Assembly (NCBI RefSeq): GCF_030253575.1
Contig: NC_080559.1
Coordinates: 5,168,501 to 5,232,500, forward strand
Origin: Rhododendron vialii
Lineage: Eukaryota > Streptophyta > Magnoliopsida > Ericales > Ericaceae
Direction of reading: 5' to 3'
Length of the DNA: 64,000 nucleotides
Position 1 is the first letter of the stretch. Every line of letters starts with the position of its first letter. Shown one piece after another: positions 36,697-47,375 of this stretch. Below the pieces are notes generated by a model, which was given only the letters and a program-made list of their open reading frames with translations, searched no databases and had not been told where the DNA came from. Both the position numbers and the translations under genes were made by a program.

Positions 36697-37258
36697 CGTC
36701 GACGTCGTTTGAACAACCTCGCTACTCTGAAGCGCGAGTTCTTCACCGTCCAGTGATAGAATGGTTTTGATCCAGTATGGACAAACCTATTTTCGTAAAA
36801 ATAAATTCACAAAGATCATCTATGTGATATGTGATTGTGTATTAATCGGTATAATATTCAAATGATTTTCAATGTGGATTATCTTCTCGACAAGTTGTAC
36901 AATTTGGACACTTTTGATCATAAAAAGAATTCATTATGAGTTCGCAAGTAATCAAAGAGCAAGCTATTTACAATCAAAATTTTTCTAAATGTAACATATT
37001 CTAAACCTAACCCACAAACCTTACAACAAATAGCTATACGTAACTCAACAAATATCCATGAAATTGCCAAAATATCCTTCTCTCTCCAAACCTAATTTTT
37101 CCCCAAATTTTGAACTCTTCCCCGCCACCACGCCACACCTGCTACTCTTCCTCCATAACCACCACCACGCCACAACTGCACCACCAGTTTTATTCCCAAC
37201 CATTCACCATCACCAGCACAACACCAACACCACAAAAGGTCGGTATTCTCTCATATCT

Positions 37259-37454
37259 TGAAAATAATAAGGTATGAAAGAGAATTTTCTATATCTATTT
37301 CAATTGAAGTACGGGTACAAGGAATATATACAACCTTTCTAAACCTATTCTAGGACAATACTAATTTACTGCTACAATTAAGGAGAACCCTCTAATTGTG
37401 GAGTCTAATACAAGAAAGGTAAATTACTTCAATTACTCGATATGATTTCCAACA
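37259..37454 (-). repeat. Copia 3' LTR (left)
   Basis: 196 bp, ending AACA next to the polypurine tract (37,455-37,466). Same sequence as 41,628-41,823 by direct reading. Confidence 0.95.
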
Positions 37455-37461
37455 CTCCCCC

Positions 37462-40400
37462 TCAAGTTGGAGAGTAAATGTTGTGAAGTCCCAACTTGCG
37501 ACTCAGGTAATTGAAGCTATCTCTTCCCAAGGCTTTTGTAAATATGTCTGCAAGCTCATCCCGTGAAGAAATATAGATTGGAGAAATTTCGCCAGCTTGC
37601 AGCTTCTCTCTCACAATGTGACAATCAATTTCAATATGTTTCGTTCTTTCATGATAAACCGGATTTGCAGCTATATGCAATGCAGCTTGATTATCACAAT
37701 GCAAAGGAGTAGGGCCTTTTTGATTGACTCTTAAATCTTGCAATATATAGCGCAGCCATGTAATTTCAAGGCATGTGATTGCCATGGCCCTGTACTCGGC
37801 TTCTGCAGATGAACGAGCAACAATTGACTGTTTCTTGGATTTCCATGAAACAAGAGAATCACCTAGAAACACACAATAACCTGTAGTTGACCTTCTTGTC
37901 GTCGGACAACCTGCATGATCTGAATCACAATAAGCTTTCAACTCAAGATTGTTCACAGCTGGGAAAAACAAGCCTTGACCAGGTGTACCCTTAATGAATC
38001 TCAAAACACGCAGTGCGGCCTCCATGTGTGGTTTTCTTGGCTGGTGCATAAACTGGCTTAAATTCTGAACTGAATAAACAATGTCTGGTCTTGTGACAGT
38101 AAGATAAATTAGTCTCCCTACCAACCTCCTATATCTCGTCGGATCGTTGAGTAGATCACCATCTGTGGGTTTCAATTTTACATTTTGTTCCATTGGAAAC
38201 TTTTCTGGTCGTGCCCCTGTCAAACCTGCATCTTGTAAAATATCTAGGGCATATTTCCTTTGGGACATAAAAAGACCTTTCTTGGATCGCGAAAATTCAA
38301 TGCCTAAAAAATACTTCAAGTCACCGAGATCCTTGATGCGAAATTGTTTGAGAAGGAAAGATTTAAGGTGTTCCATTTCTTTAAGATTATTCCCTGTAAT
38401 GAGAATATCATCAACGTATATAAGTACACCTGTAAAAGAATCTCCATTAACTTTGGTAAAGAGGGAATAGTCAGCCATAGACTGTTGGAAACCTGCTTTC
38501 TTAATAGCAGTTGAAAATTTGGAGAACCAGTTACGAGAAGCTTGTTTAAGTCCATAAAGAGATTTATTCAGCCGACACACCAAATTCTCCCCCTGTCGGC
38601 AAAGTCCAGGAGGAGGAACCATATAAACCTCCTCGTGCAAGTCACCATGGAGGAAGGCATTTTGAACATCTAGTTGGTGAATAAACCAATTACGAGCAGT
38701 AGCAACAGATAAAAGGCAGCGGAGAGTAGTAAGCTTGGCAGTAGGAGAGAAAGTCTCACTGTAATCAACACCCTCAATTTGGGTGTAACCTTTGGCGACG
38801 AGACGAGCTTTGTAACGCTCAATGGTGCCATCAGCATTGTATTTGATTTTAAACACCCATTTGCACCCAATGGATGTATGACCAGCCGGTAATGGCATAA
38901 GAGTCCATGTGCAATTGAGTTGCAATGCATCTAACTCGACCTTCATGGCAAGTTGCCAGTTAGGATCTAACGTAGCTTGAGCATAGGAATTGGGCTCAGT
39001 GGTTCCTGAAATGTTAGCAAGAAATACACGATGCAAAGGAGACAAGCGATGATAGGAAAGAAAATTAGACAAGGGATGTTTAGTACCTGGAGGAAGAACC
39101 GGCGCCGAGGAGGACGACTGACCAGGGGAAGCAGAAGCAAAAGACATAACATAATCGCGTTGCCAAAGAGGGGGCTGTGTAGGACGGGTTGAGTGACGAC
39201 GTGGCGATATAGGCTGAGTTAGAGGATCAAGTGAAGAATTGGGCTCGGGCAGCGAAGAGGAAGCGGGCCCAGAGGTATTGGGCAAAGGTGAGGATGCTTC
39301 TGGTGAGGTGGGGTTGTATGAGTGCTGATCGGGTTGAGAACGAGGTAAGACTGTAGGACGAGTGAGAATCGGGTTTGGGTTAGCTTTTGACTGGTAAGGA
39401 AAGCTGGTTTCAAAAAATTTTACATCCCGACTAACAAAAAAGGTTTTGGAATCCAAGTCAAAAAGTTTGTAACCTTTTTGCCCAGCAGGGTATCCAAGAA
39501 AGACACAACGTCGTGCACGAGAGTCAAACTTATGAGCTGGATGAACTACCGTAGCATAACACAAACAACCAAAAACACGAAGATGGTCAAGATTTGGTAG
39601 TTTATGATAAAGTACTTCGAATGGAGATTTATTTGCCAACAAAGGAGTGGGTAAACGATTAATGAGGTACACAGCAGTTAACACACAATCACCCCAAAAA
39701 GACAATGGAAGATGAGATTGAAAACGCAAAGCACGAGCAACATTAAGAATATGTCGGTGTTTACGCTCAACCACCCCATTTTGTTGAGGGGTGGAAACAC
39801 AGGAGCGTTGAAATTCAACGCCATGGGTGAGAAAAAAATCCCGCATGGAAATAAATTCGGATCCATTATCGCTTCTGAGAGTTTTAATGGTGACATTAAA
39901 TTGATTACAGACTAGAGCAAAAAAGGATTTAAGCAAGGCCTGTGTTTCAAATTTGTATGTCATCAAGAAGACCCAAGTACACCTGGTAAAGTCATCCACA
40001 ATTGTAAGGAAGTAACGTGCACCAGTATGTGAGGAAATACGATATGGACCCCAAATATCACAATGTAATAATTCAAATGGTGAAAAGGTTAAAGTTTTAC
40101 TCAAGGGGAACGGAATTCGTGTTTGCTTAGCCATAGGACAAACAACGCAATCATTATTAAATGAAATAGACATGGAAGGAAACAATTTTGAAAATAATTG
40201 AAGACGAGCTAATGAAGGGTGTCCAAGACGTTGGTGCCAGATTGAGGAAGGTGAAGAGGCATGACAGGAAAGTGAGGCTTTGGTCAACGGTGACATGTAG
40301 TAGAGGCCGTTATTCTGCTTACCCCAGCCAATCATCTTCCCCGAAGCCAAGTCCTGGATGACACAAAAATCAGCAAAAAGGATTATACAACAATGAAGGG

Positions 40401-40857
40401 ACTTTGTGAGTTTACTAGCGGACATCAAATTTAAATGAAAGGAAGGAACGTGGAGAACATGTTCTAAAGTGATGTCTTTATTAAAAAGAATTGTGCCCGT
40501 AGAATCAATAGGAACCGACGATCCTGTAGGTAAGTTAACTGAAGGAATAAGAGAAGGATTACTATGAGAAAAAAGAGAGGAATCAGATGTGATATGATCC
40601 GTAGCTCCACTATCAAGAATCCAAGAATTAGAAAAAATGGAACTAATGGATGGAAGAGATGGATGAAACCGACCTGCTGCATTAGCAAAGACATCCGAGT
40701 TTTCGGAGGATGGTTTGGACAAGTTTACCATGGCAGTGGTGAGTTGTTGGCATTGCTCCTCAGAAAGCCCAGCAAGAACTTGGTGCAAGCTATGGGTTGC
40801 CTTTGTATTTTTGCACTGTTGCAGCAAGAGAAAAATTTTCAGTTGAGGAGGAACCAA
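37462..40857 (-). CDS. Copia Pol polyprotein (protease, integrase, RT, RNase H)
   Basis: An open frame of 1,131 codons. Aspartic protease WILDSGATDHIT at about 79-90. GAG-pre-integrase WHQRLGHPS at about 207 with a CVVC zinc pair. Integrase core acidic residues in HCDIWGPY, RSDNGSEF and the VERKHR stretch (about 266, 329, 364). RVT_2 reverse transcriptase with LDVQNAFLHGDL and catalytic YVDD at about 814. RNase H with DSDHAGC and DNQAAL, ending at a stop near the polypurine tract. No internal stops, so the enzyme part appears intact. The first about 20 codons overlap the end of Gag in another frame and are probably not the native start. Confidence 0.95.
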   Translation of the reverse strand: MVPPQLKIFLLLQQCKNTKATHSLHQVLAGLSEEQCQQLTTAMVNLSKPSSENSDVFANAAGRFHPSLPSISSIFSNSWILDSGATDHITSDSSLFSHSNPSLIPSVNLPTGSSVPIDSTGTILFNKDITLEHVLHVPSFHLNLMSASKLTKSLHCCIILFADFCVIQDLASGKMIGWGKQNNGLYYMSPLTKASLSCHASSPSSIWHQRLGHPSLARLQLFSKLFPSMSISFNNDCVVCPMAKQTRIPFPLSKTLTFSPFELLHCDIWGPYRISSHTGARYFLTIVDDFTRCTWVFLMTYKFETQALLKSFFALVCNQFNVTIKTLRSDNGSEFISMRDFFLTHGVEFQRSCVSTPQQNGVVERKHRHILNVARALRFQSHLPLSFWGDCVLTAVYLINRLPTPLLANKSPFEVLYHKLPNLDHLRVFGCLCYATVVHPAHKFDSRARRCVFLGYPAGQKGYKLFDLDSKTFFVSRDVKFFETSFPYQSKANPNPILTRPTVLPRSQPDQHSYNPTSPEASSPLPNTSGPASSSLPEPNSSLDPLTQPISPRRHSTRPTQPPLWQRDYVMSFASASPGQSSSSAPVLPPGTKHPLSNFLSYHRLSPLHRVFLANISGTTEPNSYAQATLDPNWQLAMKVELDALQLNCTWTLMPLPAGHTSIGCKWVFKIKYNADGTIERYKARLVAKGYTQIEGVDYSETFSPTAKLTTLRCLLSVATARNWFIHQLDVQNAFLHGDLHEEVYMVPPPGLCRQGENLVCRLNKSLYGLKQASRNWFSKFSTAIKKAGFQQSMADYSLFTKVNGDSFTGVLIYVDDILITGNNLKEMEHLKSFLLKQFRIKDLGDLKYFLGIEFSRSKKGLFMSQRKYALDILQDAGLTGARPEKFPMEQNVKLKPTDGDLLNDPTRYRRLVGRLIYLTVTRPDIVYSVQNLSQFMHQPRKPHMEAALRVLRFIKGTPGQGLFFPAVNNLELKAYCDSDHAGCPTTRRSTTGYCVFLGDSLVSWKSKKQSIVARSSAEAEYRAMAITCLEITWLRYILQDLRVNQKGPTPLHCDNQAALHIAANPVYHERTKHIEIDCHIVREKLQAGEISPIYISSRDELADIFTKALGRDSFNYLSRKLGLHNIYSPT

Positions 40858-41533
40858 TTTCCCGTTGTTTTTCTTCTTGAGTGACTAAGGAGTACGCCTT
40901 TCGAACGCTTGGTAAAGGATTCATGAGAAGAATCTGACCGCGTATGGGATTGTAGGATTCATTCAGACCCATGAGAAATTGCATAATTTGATCATGTTCC
41001 CGTTGTTCATGGTAGACCTTCATTCCGCCACAAGAACAAGTGGGTTGAGTTTTATAGGATGCAAGTTCATCCCATAAAGCTTTGAGCTTTGTATAGTATG
41101 TGGAAACTGACATAGAACCTTGTGCATGTGAACTGATTGACTTTTGAATTTGAAAAATTCGTGGAGCATTGCCTTGTGAGAAACGATCATGGAAATCTCC
41201 CCAAATTTCTTGTGCCGTCTCAGCGTACACAACACCGTCCGCTAAATCTGCTTCGACGGAGTTGAGAAGCCATGAGAGAACCATTTTGTCACAGCGCTCC
41301 CATAGTGCGTAATCGATAGGTTTCTTGGCTGCGTCCGGGGCTTTGATTGCACCATTAACAAAACCAATTTTATTTTTGGCAGTGAGTGCAATCACCATGG
41401 AGCGTCTCCATGTTGCATAGTTGTTGCCGTCAAGACGTTTCGTGACTAGTAAAAGACCAGGATGATCTGATGGATGGATAAAAAAAGGACTTGAGGACTC
41501 AACCATAGATTCCTTATTCTGGCTATCGCCCAT
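40790..41533 (-). CDS. Copia Gag (UBN2-type), apparently lacking its zinc knuckle
   Basis: Reads MGDSQNKESM..., with the Gag N-terminal motif LVTKRLDGNNYATWRRSM and the UBN2-like core (WLLNSVE, IWGDFHDRFSQGN, KLKALWDELASY, FLMGLNESYNPIRGQIL). An upstream in-frame ATG at 41,599 exists, but MGDSQ fits Copia Gag starts better. The frame stops at 40,790, about 10 residues after FSLAATVQKY. The CCHC knuckle expected between Gag and protease is absent, and the following Pol frame is offset by one base. This suggests an internal deletion at the Gag-Pol boundary. Confidence 0.85.
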   Translation of the reverse strand: MGDSQNKESMVESSSPFFIHPSDHPGLLLVTKRLDGNNYATWRRSMVIALTAKNKIGFVNGAIKAPDAAKKPIDYALWERCDKMVLSWLLNSVEADLADGVVYAETAQEIWGDFHDRFSQGNAPRIFQIQKSISSHAQGSMSVSTYYTKLKALWDELASYKTQPTCSCGGMKVYHEQREHDQIMQFLMGLNESYNPIRGQILLMNPLPSVRKAYSLVTQEEKQREIGSSSTENFSLAATVQKYKGNP

Positions 41534-41615
41534 GTTGAGTGAAGGCAAGGGTGTGGAAACCCTTGAGAGCTTCAAACAATAGAGATAAGAACAAATCAAG
41601 AGCCACCAGATTGAT

Positions 41616-41627
41616 GCTCTGATACCA
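41616..41627 (-). promoter_or_regulatory. Copia primer binding site
   Basis: TGGTATCAGAGC on the minus strand, directly next to the 5' LTR, complementary to the 3' end of initiator tRNA-Met. Confidence 0.9.
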
Positions 41628-41823
41628 TGAAAATAATAAGGTATGAAAGAGAATTTTCTATATCTATTTCAATTGAAGTACGGGTACAAGGAATATATAC
41701 AACCTTTCTAAACCTATTCTAGGACAATACTAATTTACTGCTACAATTAAGGAGAACCCTCTAATTGTGGAGTCTAATACAAGAAAGGTAAATTACTTCA
41801 ATTACTCGATATGATTTCCAACA
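41628..41823 (-). repeat. Copia 5' LTR (right)
   Basis: 196 bp, TGTTGG...TTTTCA on the minus strand. Appears identical to the left LTR. Confidence 0.95.
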
Positions 41824-42144
41824 TATCTGCTCTCGCTTTCTCTGCAATTCTGCAACCGACCTCCATGCGACCACCAACAACAGCACTTCTTCCGATCCAC
41901 CACTGCTAGCGCGATTCCCTGACAAAAGGTTTGCACCGGACCACCCCAGACCTGCCATCACCACCTCCTTTAACACCACCTAACTCAAAAAAATAATAAT
42001 AATTTGCTGGCATTCAGATACACATTCTCGAAAAATTTAGAAAATTTCGGATTTTAAAACTCGAAATGTTTGAAAAGTTCGGGTTCTAATACATGAATAC
42101 TGTATAATGCATTTCAATGCGTCATATTATTTTAGTTGGTAAAA

Positions 42145-42227
42145 ACGCATTTTCGGAATGCGTCATGCTCCATATATCGCATTTCATGAATGCGCGATTA
42201 ACATCGCTCATTTTCGTAATGAGCGAT
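42145..42227. repeat. Cluster of three small perfect hairpins
   Basis: ACGCATT/AATGCGT (42,145-42,163), CGCATT/AATGCG (42,178-42,194) and ATCGCTCATT/AATGAGCGAT (42,203-42,227), each with a 5-base loop. They lie at the right end of the unit-1-specific insertion. Confidence 0.8.
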
Positions 42228-44024
42228 GGACTGGTTCTGTCGTTTTGGACAACCTCGCGTCTTTGTACTATGAGTTCTTCACCAAACTCGCTCGACTGCA
42301 AGAGAAAGGCCAAATCAGATGTGGGTAAGCTCTTCTCTCTGCAAAACTCATTTTCAAGACTTCAATCTCCAGAGGTTTCTTCAACTTCTCCAATCTCCAG
42401 AGGTTCCTGAGGGATGATGATATTGATGAAGATACTGGGATTTTGCATAGAAGTTCATACGAACTCATTTTCTAGCCTTGCTTGCATTTTTTTCCCCTTG
42501 GAATTCGTTGCTGCACCTACATATTGGTTTTAGGCTTTTAGCCTCGTCTGATTCTCTTGTAGCTCTGCAAGCAACATATTGGCTTGTTTCATTAGCTTTC
42601 TGGCTTCTGCTATTGCCTATTGGCTTCTGGCTTCTGCTATCGCCTATTGGCCAATGGCATGATAAATAGTACAACCATGTTTTTCCTAGCCTTGTTGTTT
42701 TGGTGTTAGTTCGACTAGAAATGATTGTATTTTTGCTTATATGAAATCCAGTAATATTGGAGATGAAAGGTTTTTAAGAGTAAAGATTTGGAGCATTCAT
42801 TTTTCAATAATATAAAAATGGTGATAAATGTGGGATAAGTTTGGGATTCTGTTACAAGATTTGATGAAGACCGTTGGAGTTGTTCATTCTTCCTAGCAAA
42901 AAACAGACTAAGGATTAGACATGGCCTAATTGGTCCAACATGACTCCTGCACGTACCCTCTCCTCTCGTTTCACTGGATGTTTTTTTCCGTTTTCCCCCT
43001 TCACCGGTGGTGATTTCGTTTGCTTTTGCAGACGATTTTTTAAATTTTTTTTAATGCACTGTTGACAATGGAACATATATGTCACAACGACAAACAAAAC
43101 TGCAATTTTAAACTTCGATAGGAAGAGAAACGTTTAGTTGGCGCCTACCAAGATAATTCTACTGCATATATTTGCCTCTTTCCTTTCTTTTGGATGAGCC
43201 TTACATGGAAACATAATTCATAAAATGGTGTGAGTGCCGTGAAAACTTGTTCCTTATGGTAGAGTTAGATTTCCCTGGTAGAATGTGTCTCTACCTCTTC
43301 GAATATAATCCGAAATTGATAATCTCATGAATAGAAAGAAGTATTTGTCTGCTTGCTCGATCTCTTATTCAACTTTCAAGAGACCATCCGTTTCTATGAA
43401 CAAGAAATGTAACATAGCTGAGGTGCAAATTGAACTGATTTGTGGTTTATGGGTTTGTGGTCTCTTTGGTCTTTGTTCTTACTTCTTAGACATGTGAGAT
43501 TCTTTTGTTCTTTTTCCCACAGTATGGCTTGTATACACTGTTTGATTGCTGACCCGTTCACCAGCATTCTATTGTGTACGTAATATGTCTCCTTGAGCAA
43601 GATGTCTTTTGGACTCCTTAATTTCTCAAGCTTGAGCAGAATTCGTCTTCGTAGTGAGAACTTGGTTTTCAAGTCATCGTTGTTTCCATGTTGCTAAGCT
43701 ACACCCACAAACGGCTTGCAGAATGCACGGTTATCGAAACCAAAATAAGGGGGTGTGCTCTTTACTATGGTCAGGGGCATTGCTTCGTAAATATATCCTC
43801 TGCTATCTGCTCCTCAGTATAGAAAGGAGCTCCCGTGTCAAATACTTTCATTCCCACCCTTATACGATGATTTGAAGACAAATTAGCTCTAGCTATATCT
43901 ATAGCTAGAATTCTTTCGTCTCCTAGTAATGCCAGAATCAAACTATTCAATGAAAGAGATGCAAGATCCTTAGATAAAAGAAGCTTTAGAAAGGCAGGAT
44001 CGAAGCTTTCAATTTTCGTTCCAG

Positions 44025-44297
44025 ATCAAGGTTGAATATTGTGCTTTGCAATTGGAACTCATTGCCAAGGGTGACATTGTTGGAGCCAAAAGGTTGGATT
44101 CATTCTCACCAAGCTAATCAATCGATCCAGAGGTTGGTGACAGTACCCGTGTGTCTTGTTCTACTGCTCATTCTGGTGCAGAGATTTACAACTCAGAGAA
44201 TCGGAATCATGGCTGGACCTCTCTCCAGTTTACTGAAGCGATGTTTGTCTTGAATAAACTTCTAAAGCCAAAAACTAACGAGTGCAAGAACTGCAAG
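44025..44297 (+). pseudogene. NRPA1 (RNA polymerase I largest subunit) fragment, unit 1
   Basis: After an AG acceptor the frame reads VEYCALQLELIAKGDIVGAK, then a stop (TAA), then WTSLQFTEAMFVLNKLLKPK and ECKNCK before a GTAAAA donor. This matches the N-terminal zinc-region part of plant NRPA1 (SQLKLIIKGDIVSAKQLE ... WTSLQFAE...). The in-frame stop and absence of the rest of the 1,600-residue protein mark it as a pseudogene. Retained splice signals mean it is a DNA-level copy, not retroposed. The 5' exon seen in unit 2 is deleted here. Confidence 0.78.
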
Positions 44298-45030
44298 GTA
44301 AAAAAAATCCTAAGATGAACCATATGGACACACATAAAATCAAGCTGCTGGTTAATTTACCATGGTAACTTTGAAGCTCCAATTTTAAGTCCTTTTTGGG
44401 TTCTTTCCGGGGCTTACTTTGATGGTCAAAAACATTAACATTTCAAAACTATTGAGAACATCAATCACATCAAAATCAAGTTCAAGTTAATAAAATGTCA
44501 ATTGTAATAAGGTTCCGGAACATATTTAAGGTGAATGAAATAAACCAGCTCTATTCCAGTGCAATGCTGCAATCTTTTTTTCTTAATCAACTCAAATGCA
44601 GTTTGAATCACATCAATCGATACGCAATTAGCGTAACTTTTAGCACGGTACTGAACAATTTCGATTTCAATCATCAAGATGAGTACGAGAAAAAGCCACC
44701 AGACTATACCACATCCATAATTATACGACAAAAAAAAGTGGACCTTCAATTATACGAGGCCATGTTCCTTTCCATGGCAACTCTCTAACTCCACAACAGA
44801 GCCAAAAAAAAACACACCAATGTGGACAAAACAAAACCAAGCACCCCCTTCCAAGTAGGTGCCGAGCGGCATCCGGCCGTTTATCTCGGCATGAAATCTG
44901 AGCGCATACATGTTTGGACCGTCTATTGCTTGGTCAAGATTCGAGCCGTCGGTTGCCGATATGAATAGCTAGATCGACTGCTCAGCACAAGCTTGGTAGG
45001 GGTGCTTGGCAGCATCCCCATTCCCAAAAA

Positions 45031-45412
45031 CCAGGTTCCGACTGAACCAATGAAAACAACGGACTGTAATCGTAATTCCACAGGAGTATCTCTGCCTGGC
45101 TCCGTGCGTAATGGCTGACCGGAACCGACTCGAAGCCAGCGCTCTCCATCAAAACCTTCCACTGCTCCCTGTCCTCTGTGCGCTCCCTCCTCCTCCCGGT
45201 CCGACCACCGCGGCGATGAGGCGGCTGAGGAGCAGCCTCTCCACTTGCTCCCTCTCCAGCGAGTCCCTGCTCAGGTTTGGCCCTATCGACTCGAAGACCG
45301 CCGAGTAGTAAACCAGCGCGTTCTTCACCCAGTTGGTGAATCCCACCCGGTTCAGACTCACCTCGTACTCGCCCAGCGTCACGATCAACAGGTTCAGCGA
45401 CTTGGCCAACCC
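45031..45412 (-). pseudogene. Truncated 3' fragment of the SCL4/7-like GRAS gene
   Basis: Corresponds to the last third of the intact gene at 56,321-58,108. It reads AKSLN...[16 protein letters not shown] and [17 protein letters not shown], then diverges by frameshift in the glycine/arginine stretch. The last about 100 bp, including the SAW-motif end and stop, is lost. The 5' side is cut at GCCAACCC by the duplication junction, which removes about three quarters of the protein, including VHIID. Confidence 0.9.
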
Positions 45413-45571
45413 GGATCCTCCTGTTAGTGCAAACTGCAAAGAAACGATGAAGTGCCGATTAGAATACTCAAACAAAGAGGCTTTTACCATAACAACATGA
45501 GCAATATGATTCAGAAGCCCTTTGGAATTCGATGAATCCCTCGAAGAATATGAAGTATTTCCTGCATTCAA
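45149..45571 (-). other. Chimeric open frame across the duplication junction
   Basis: A 140-codon frame. Its first about 53 codons come from the left-end sequence of unit 2 and the remainder from the GRAS fragment (from [10 protein letters not shown] on), created by the breakpoint at 45,412/45,413. The left-end sequence is probably non-coding in unit 1 (33,565-33,759 keeps a similar short frame). Expression is unknown. Confidence 0.4.
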
Positions 45572-46263
45572 AGCTTAGAAAAGTTGCAAGGGGCAGTGGT
45601 GTATTGTTAGCTGTCTGATTAATCACATGGCATAGAGAGAGGCAGAGTAGCTTATATCTGCTCTTGCAACGCATTTACCCCTTGTTGCTCAAGCATAAGT
45701 TACTTATATTGATCAAACAAGCTACTTCTAACTCCTAATGGAAAATGGACGGGAACTGTTGATTGTAAATTGATATGTGAATGTGTAGTAATGGCTCCAA
45801 CGTAGTCTTACCCTGATTGACCATTAATTTTGTCCAATCTGATCCCTTCTGGATATGAATAATGGTGCCGTCTTGATGATGCATTTGCAATCCTACCTTC
45901 TTTGCTAGTTCTCCGCGCCATTTTCTTCATGGTTTCCAACATTAGATCAGTCAAAAGAAAATGTGCTGTTCAAAAAAAAAAAAAAACCTGCAAGAAGATG
46001 ACAGAACATCTTAAATCACTTACCCTACTAACACCAATCAGTGAACTAACAACTTAACCAAAATTTAACCGACATCAGCGACAGCAAAAAAGAAAAATTA
46101 GCTGCCGTAGCTTCCATCAAGCCTAGTATTTCTAACTTATGCAGAAAAAGAAAGTTCAGGAATCGGCAAGGGCCAAAAGTGACCAAACTCAAAAGATGTA
46201 GCATTCCAAATACTTGAATGTACCACTAACCTACGAAAAATTTGCACCAACAAGTTTATCTTA

Positions 46264-47375
46264 CCCAAGTGGTTTATTGCAAACTGTAGCTCTATCTCAT
46301 CTTTGGAAGCATGAATGGAGTTGCATGATTCCTGCATTATTACTTACAACGAAAAAAAGGAATTGCGTTGTGCGCATAGTTAAGCTTAAGACCAAGCAAG
46401 CCTGCTAAAGATGGATATGTCATTCAACCGGAGATAGAACTGAATCATTCTACCAAATTTAGAAACAAAGGCTACCCATGAGGGGATTGAGCTGAGTGAA
46501 TGTGGCCAAGAAAAGAACATATGAATAGCCAAATCGCCCTAGGGGAGGTACTGTTTGATCTTGGCAATTATAAGGAAGTAAAGGTGTTGAAAATTTTCAG
46601 AAAGCTGTCACAATAGTCTAGAAGATAGATGCCTAGCATTTGATACGCTATTGCCAATAAGATAAGGACTAGCACACGGTTTCTTTCTATACCACGCGTC
46701 AACAAGCTCCAATTAAGACTGTAAGTGGAGGGTTTGAAAATATGAGGCCAGAAAAGGATTATCCAACAAGTACACAAGGAAATGGTAGACAATAAGATTT
46801 TCAACCTTGCCATTGATTGCGTAGAAGATATATGCCTAACATCCAATATACTAACACAAGAGAAGAAATTGCACTTTTGGGCACAGATAGGCCCACATGG
46901 ATATCTATTAATGCAATATATGAAGCCACACAGAGGTTTCTTTTCAGAGTTTTCTCTTGCATCAATATAATTTTCTTGAAATAATAGAAAGGCATTTCAG
47001 GCTCATGAACAAGCATAAACCCATCTAACTTACAGAAATTAAGCTTCCAATAAAAACGTAAGTTGAGAGAGAGAGAGAGAATTCAGTCATTATTCCCGAC
47101 ATCTCTTGCATGAGTAGATTCAGAGGAAGACCCAATGAATTGAACTCCGATGCCAACTTCCTCACTGATGCCAGTAAATTGAGGTCCAATCCCATAGCTT
47201 CAATTTTTGCACTTGGGATTTCCTTAACTATAGCTTCTTTGACCTCTTTTCCAGAAGCCATTCTTCTGATGCCCATTGGTACATGGACACCACGCAATGC
47301 TAGAACATGCACAGTTTCAGTGCCAATACCTATTGACGCTGCTGCAACAACAGCAACATGATAAGCATATGCCAA
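46264..47375 (-). pseudogene. Short-chain dehydrogenase (TIC32-like) fragment, unit 2
   Basis: A longer remnant than in unit 1. The exon-like piece at about 47,100-47,375 reads ASIGIGTETVHVLALRGVHV...EVKEAIVKEIPSAKIEAM...LDLNLLASVRKLASEF...GLPLNLL, with the TGxxxGIG cofactor loop decayed to AASIGIG. The second piece at 46,264-46,336 has SKDEIELQFAINHLG and a GT donor. It carries an extra one-base deletion (MLSKD frame broken) not present in unit 1. Catalytic exons are missing. Confidence 0.78.

Larger units (their letters stand above)
37259..41823 (-). mobile_element. Ty1/Copia LTR retrotransposon, recent insertion
   Basis: A 4,565-bp element flanked by the target duplication TATCT (37,254-37,258 and 41,824-41,828). 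The LTRs are 196 bp, TG...CA, and look identical by eye, so the insertion is young. Transcription is leftward; the 5' LTR is the right one. The primer binding site TGGTATCAGAGC abuts it, and a polypurine tract CTTGAGGGGGAG abuts the left LTR. Gag and Pol lie in different frames. The Pol order protease-integrase-RT-RNase H is typical of Copia. Confidence 0.97.
36948..42236. mobile_element. 5.3-kb insertion specific to unit 1 (outer element plus nested Copia)
   Basis: Homology to unit 2 stops after ATGAGTTCGCAA (about 36,947) and resumes at CGTCGTTTTGGACAACC (about 42,238). Inside is the Copia element plus about 720 bp of other sequence (36,948-37,258 and 41,824-42,236). The outer sequence is continuous once the Copia and one TATCT copy are removed. 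The outer part has CCACCACC-rich pyrimidine/purine-skewed stretches and a cluster of small hairpins at its right end. I cannot classify the outer element. Confidence 0.7.
33603..45412. repeat. Tandem segmental duplication, unit 1
   Basis: It starts at GGATCCTCCTGTTAGTG and ends inside a GRAS coding sequence at GCCAACCC. It matches unit 2 (45,413-56,767) in the same order: 33.6-36.9 kb with 45.4-49.3 kb, 42.2-44.8 kb with 49.4-52.6 and 55.2-56.1 kb, and 45.0-45.4 kb with 56.4-56.77 kb. Differences specific to unit 1 are a 5.3-kb insertion (36,948-42,236), absence of about 0.6 kb (equivalent of 46,550-47,160) and absence of about 1.2 kb (equivalent of 50,680-51,870). Confidence 0.88.
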
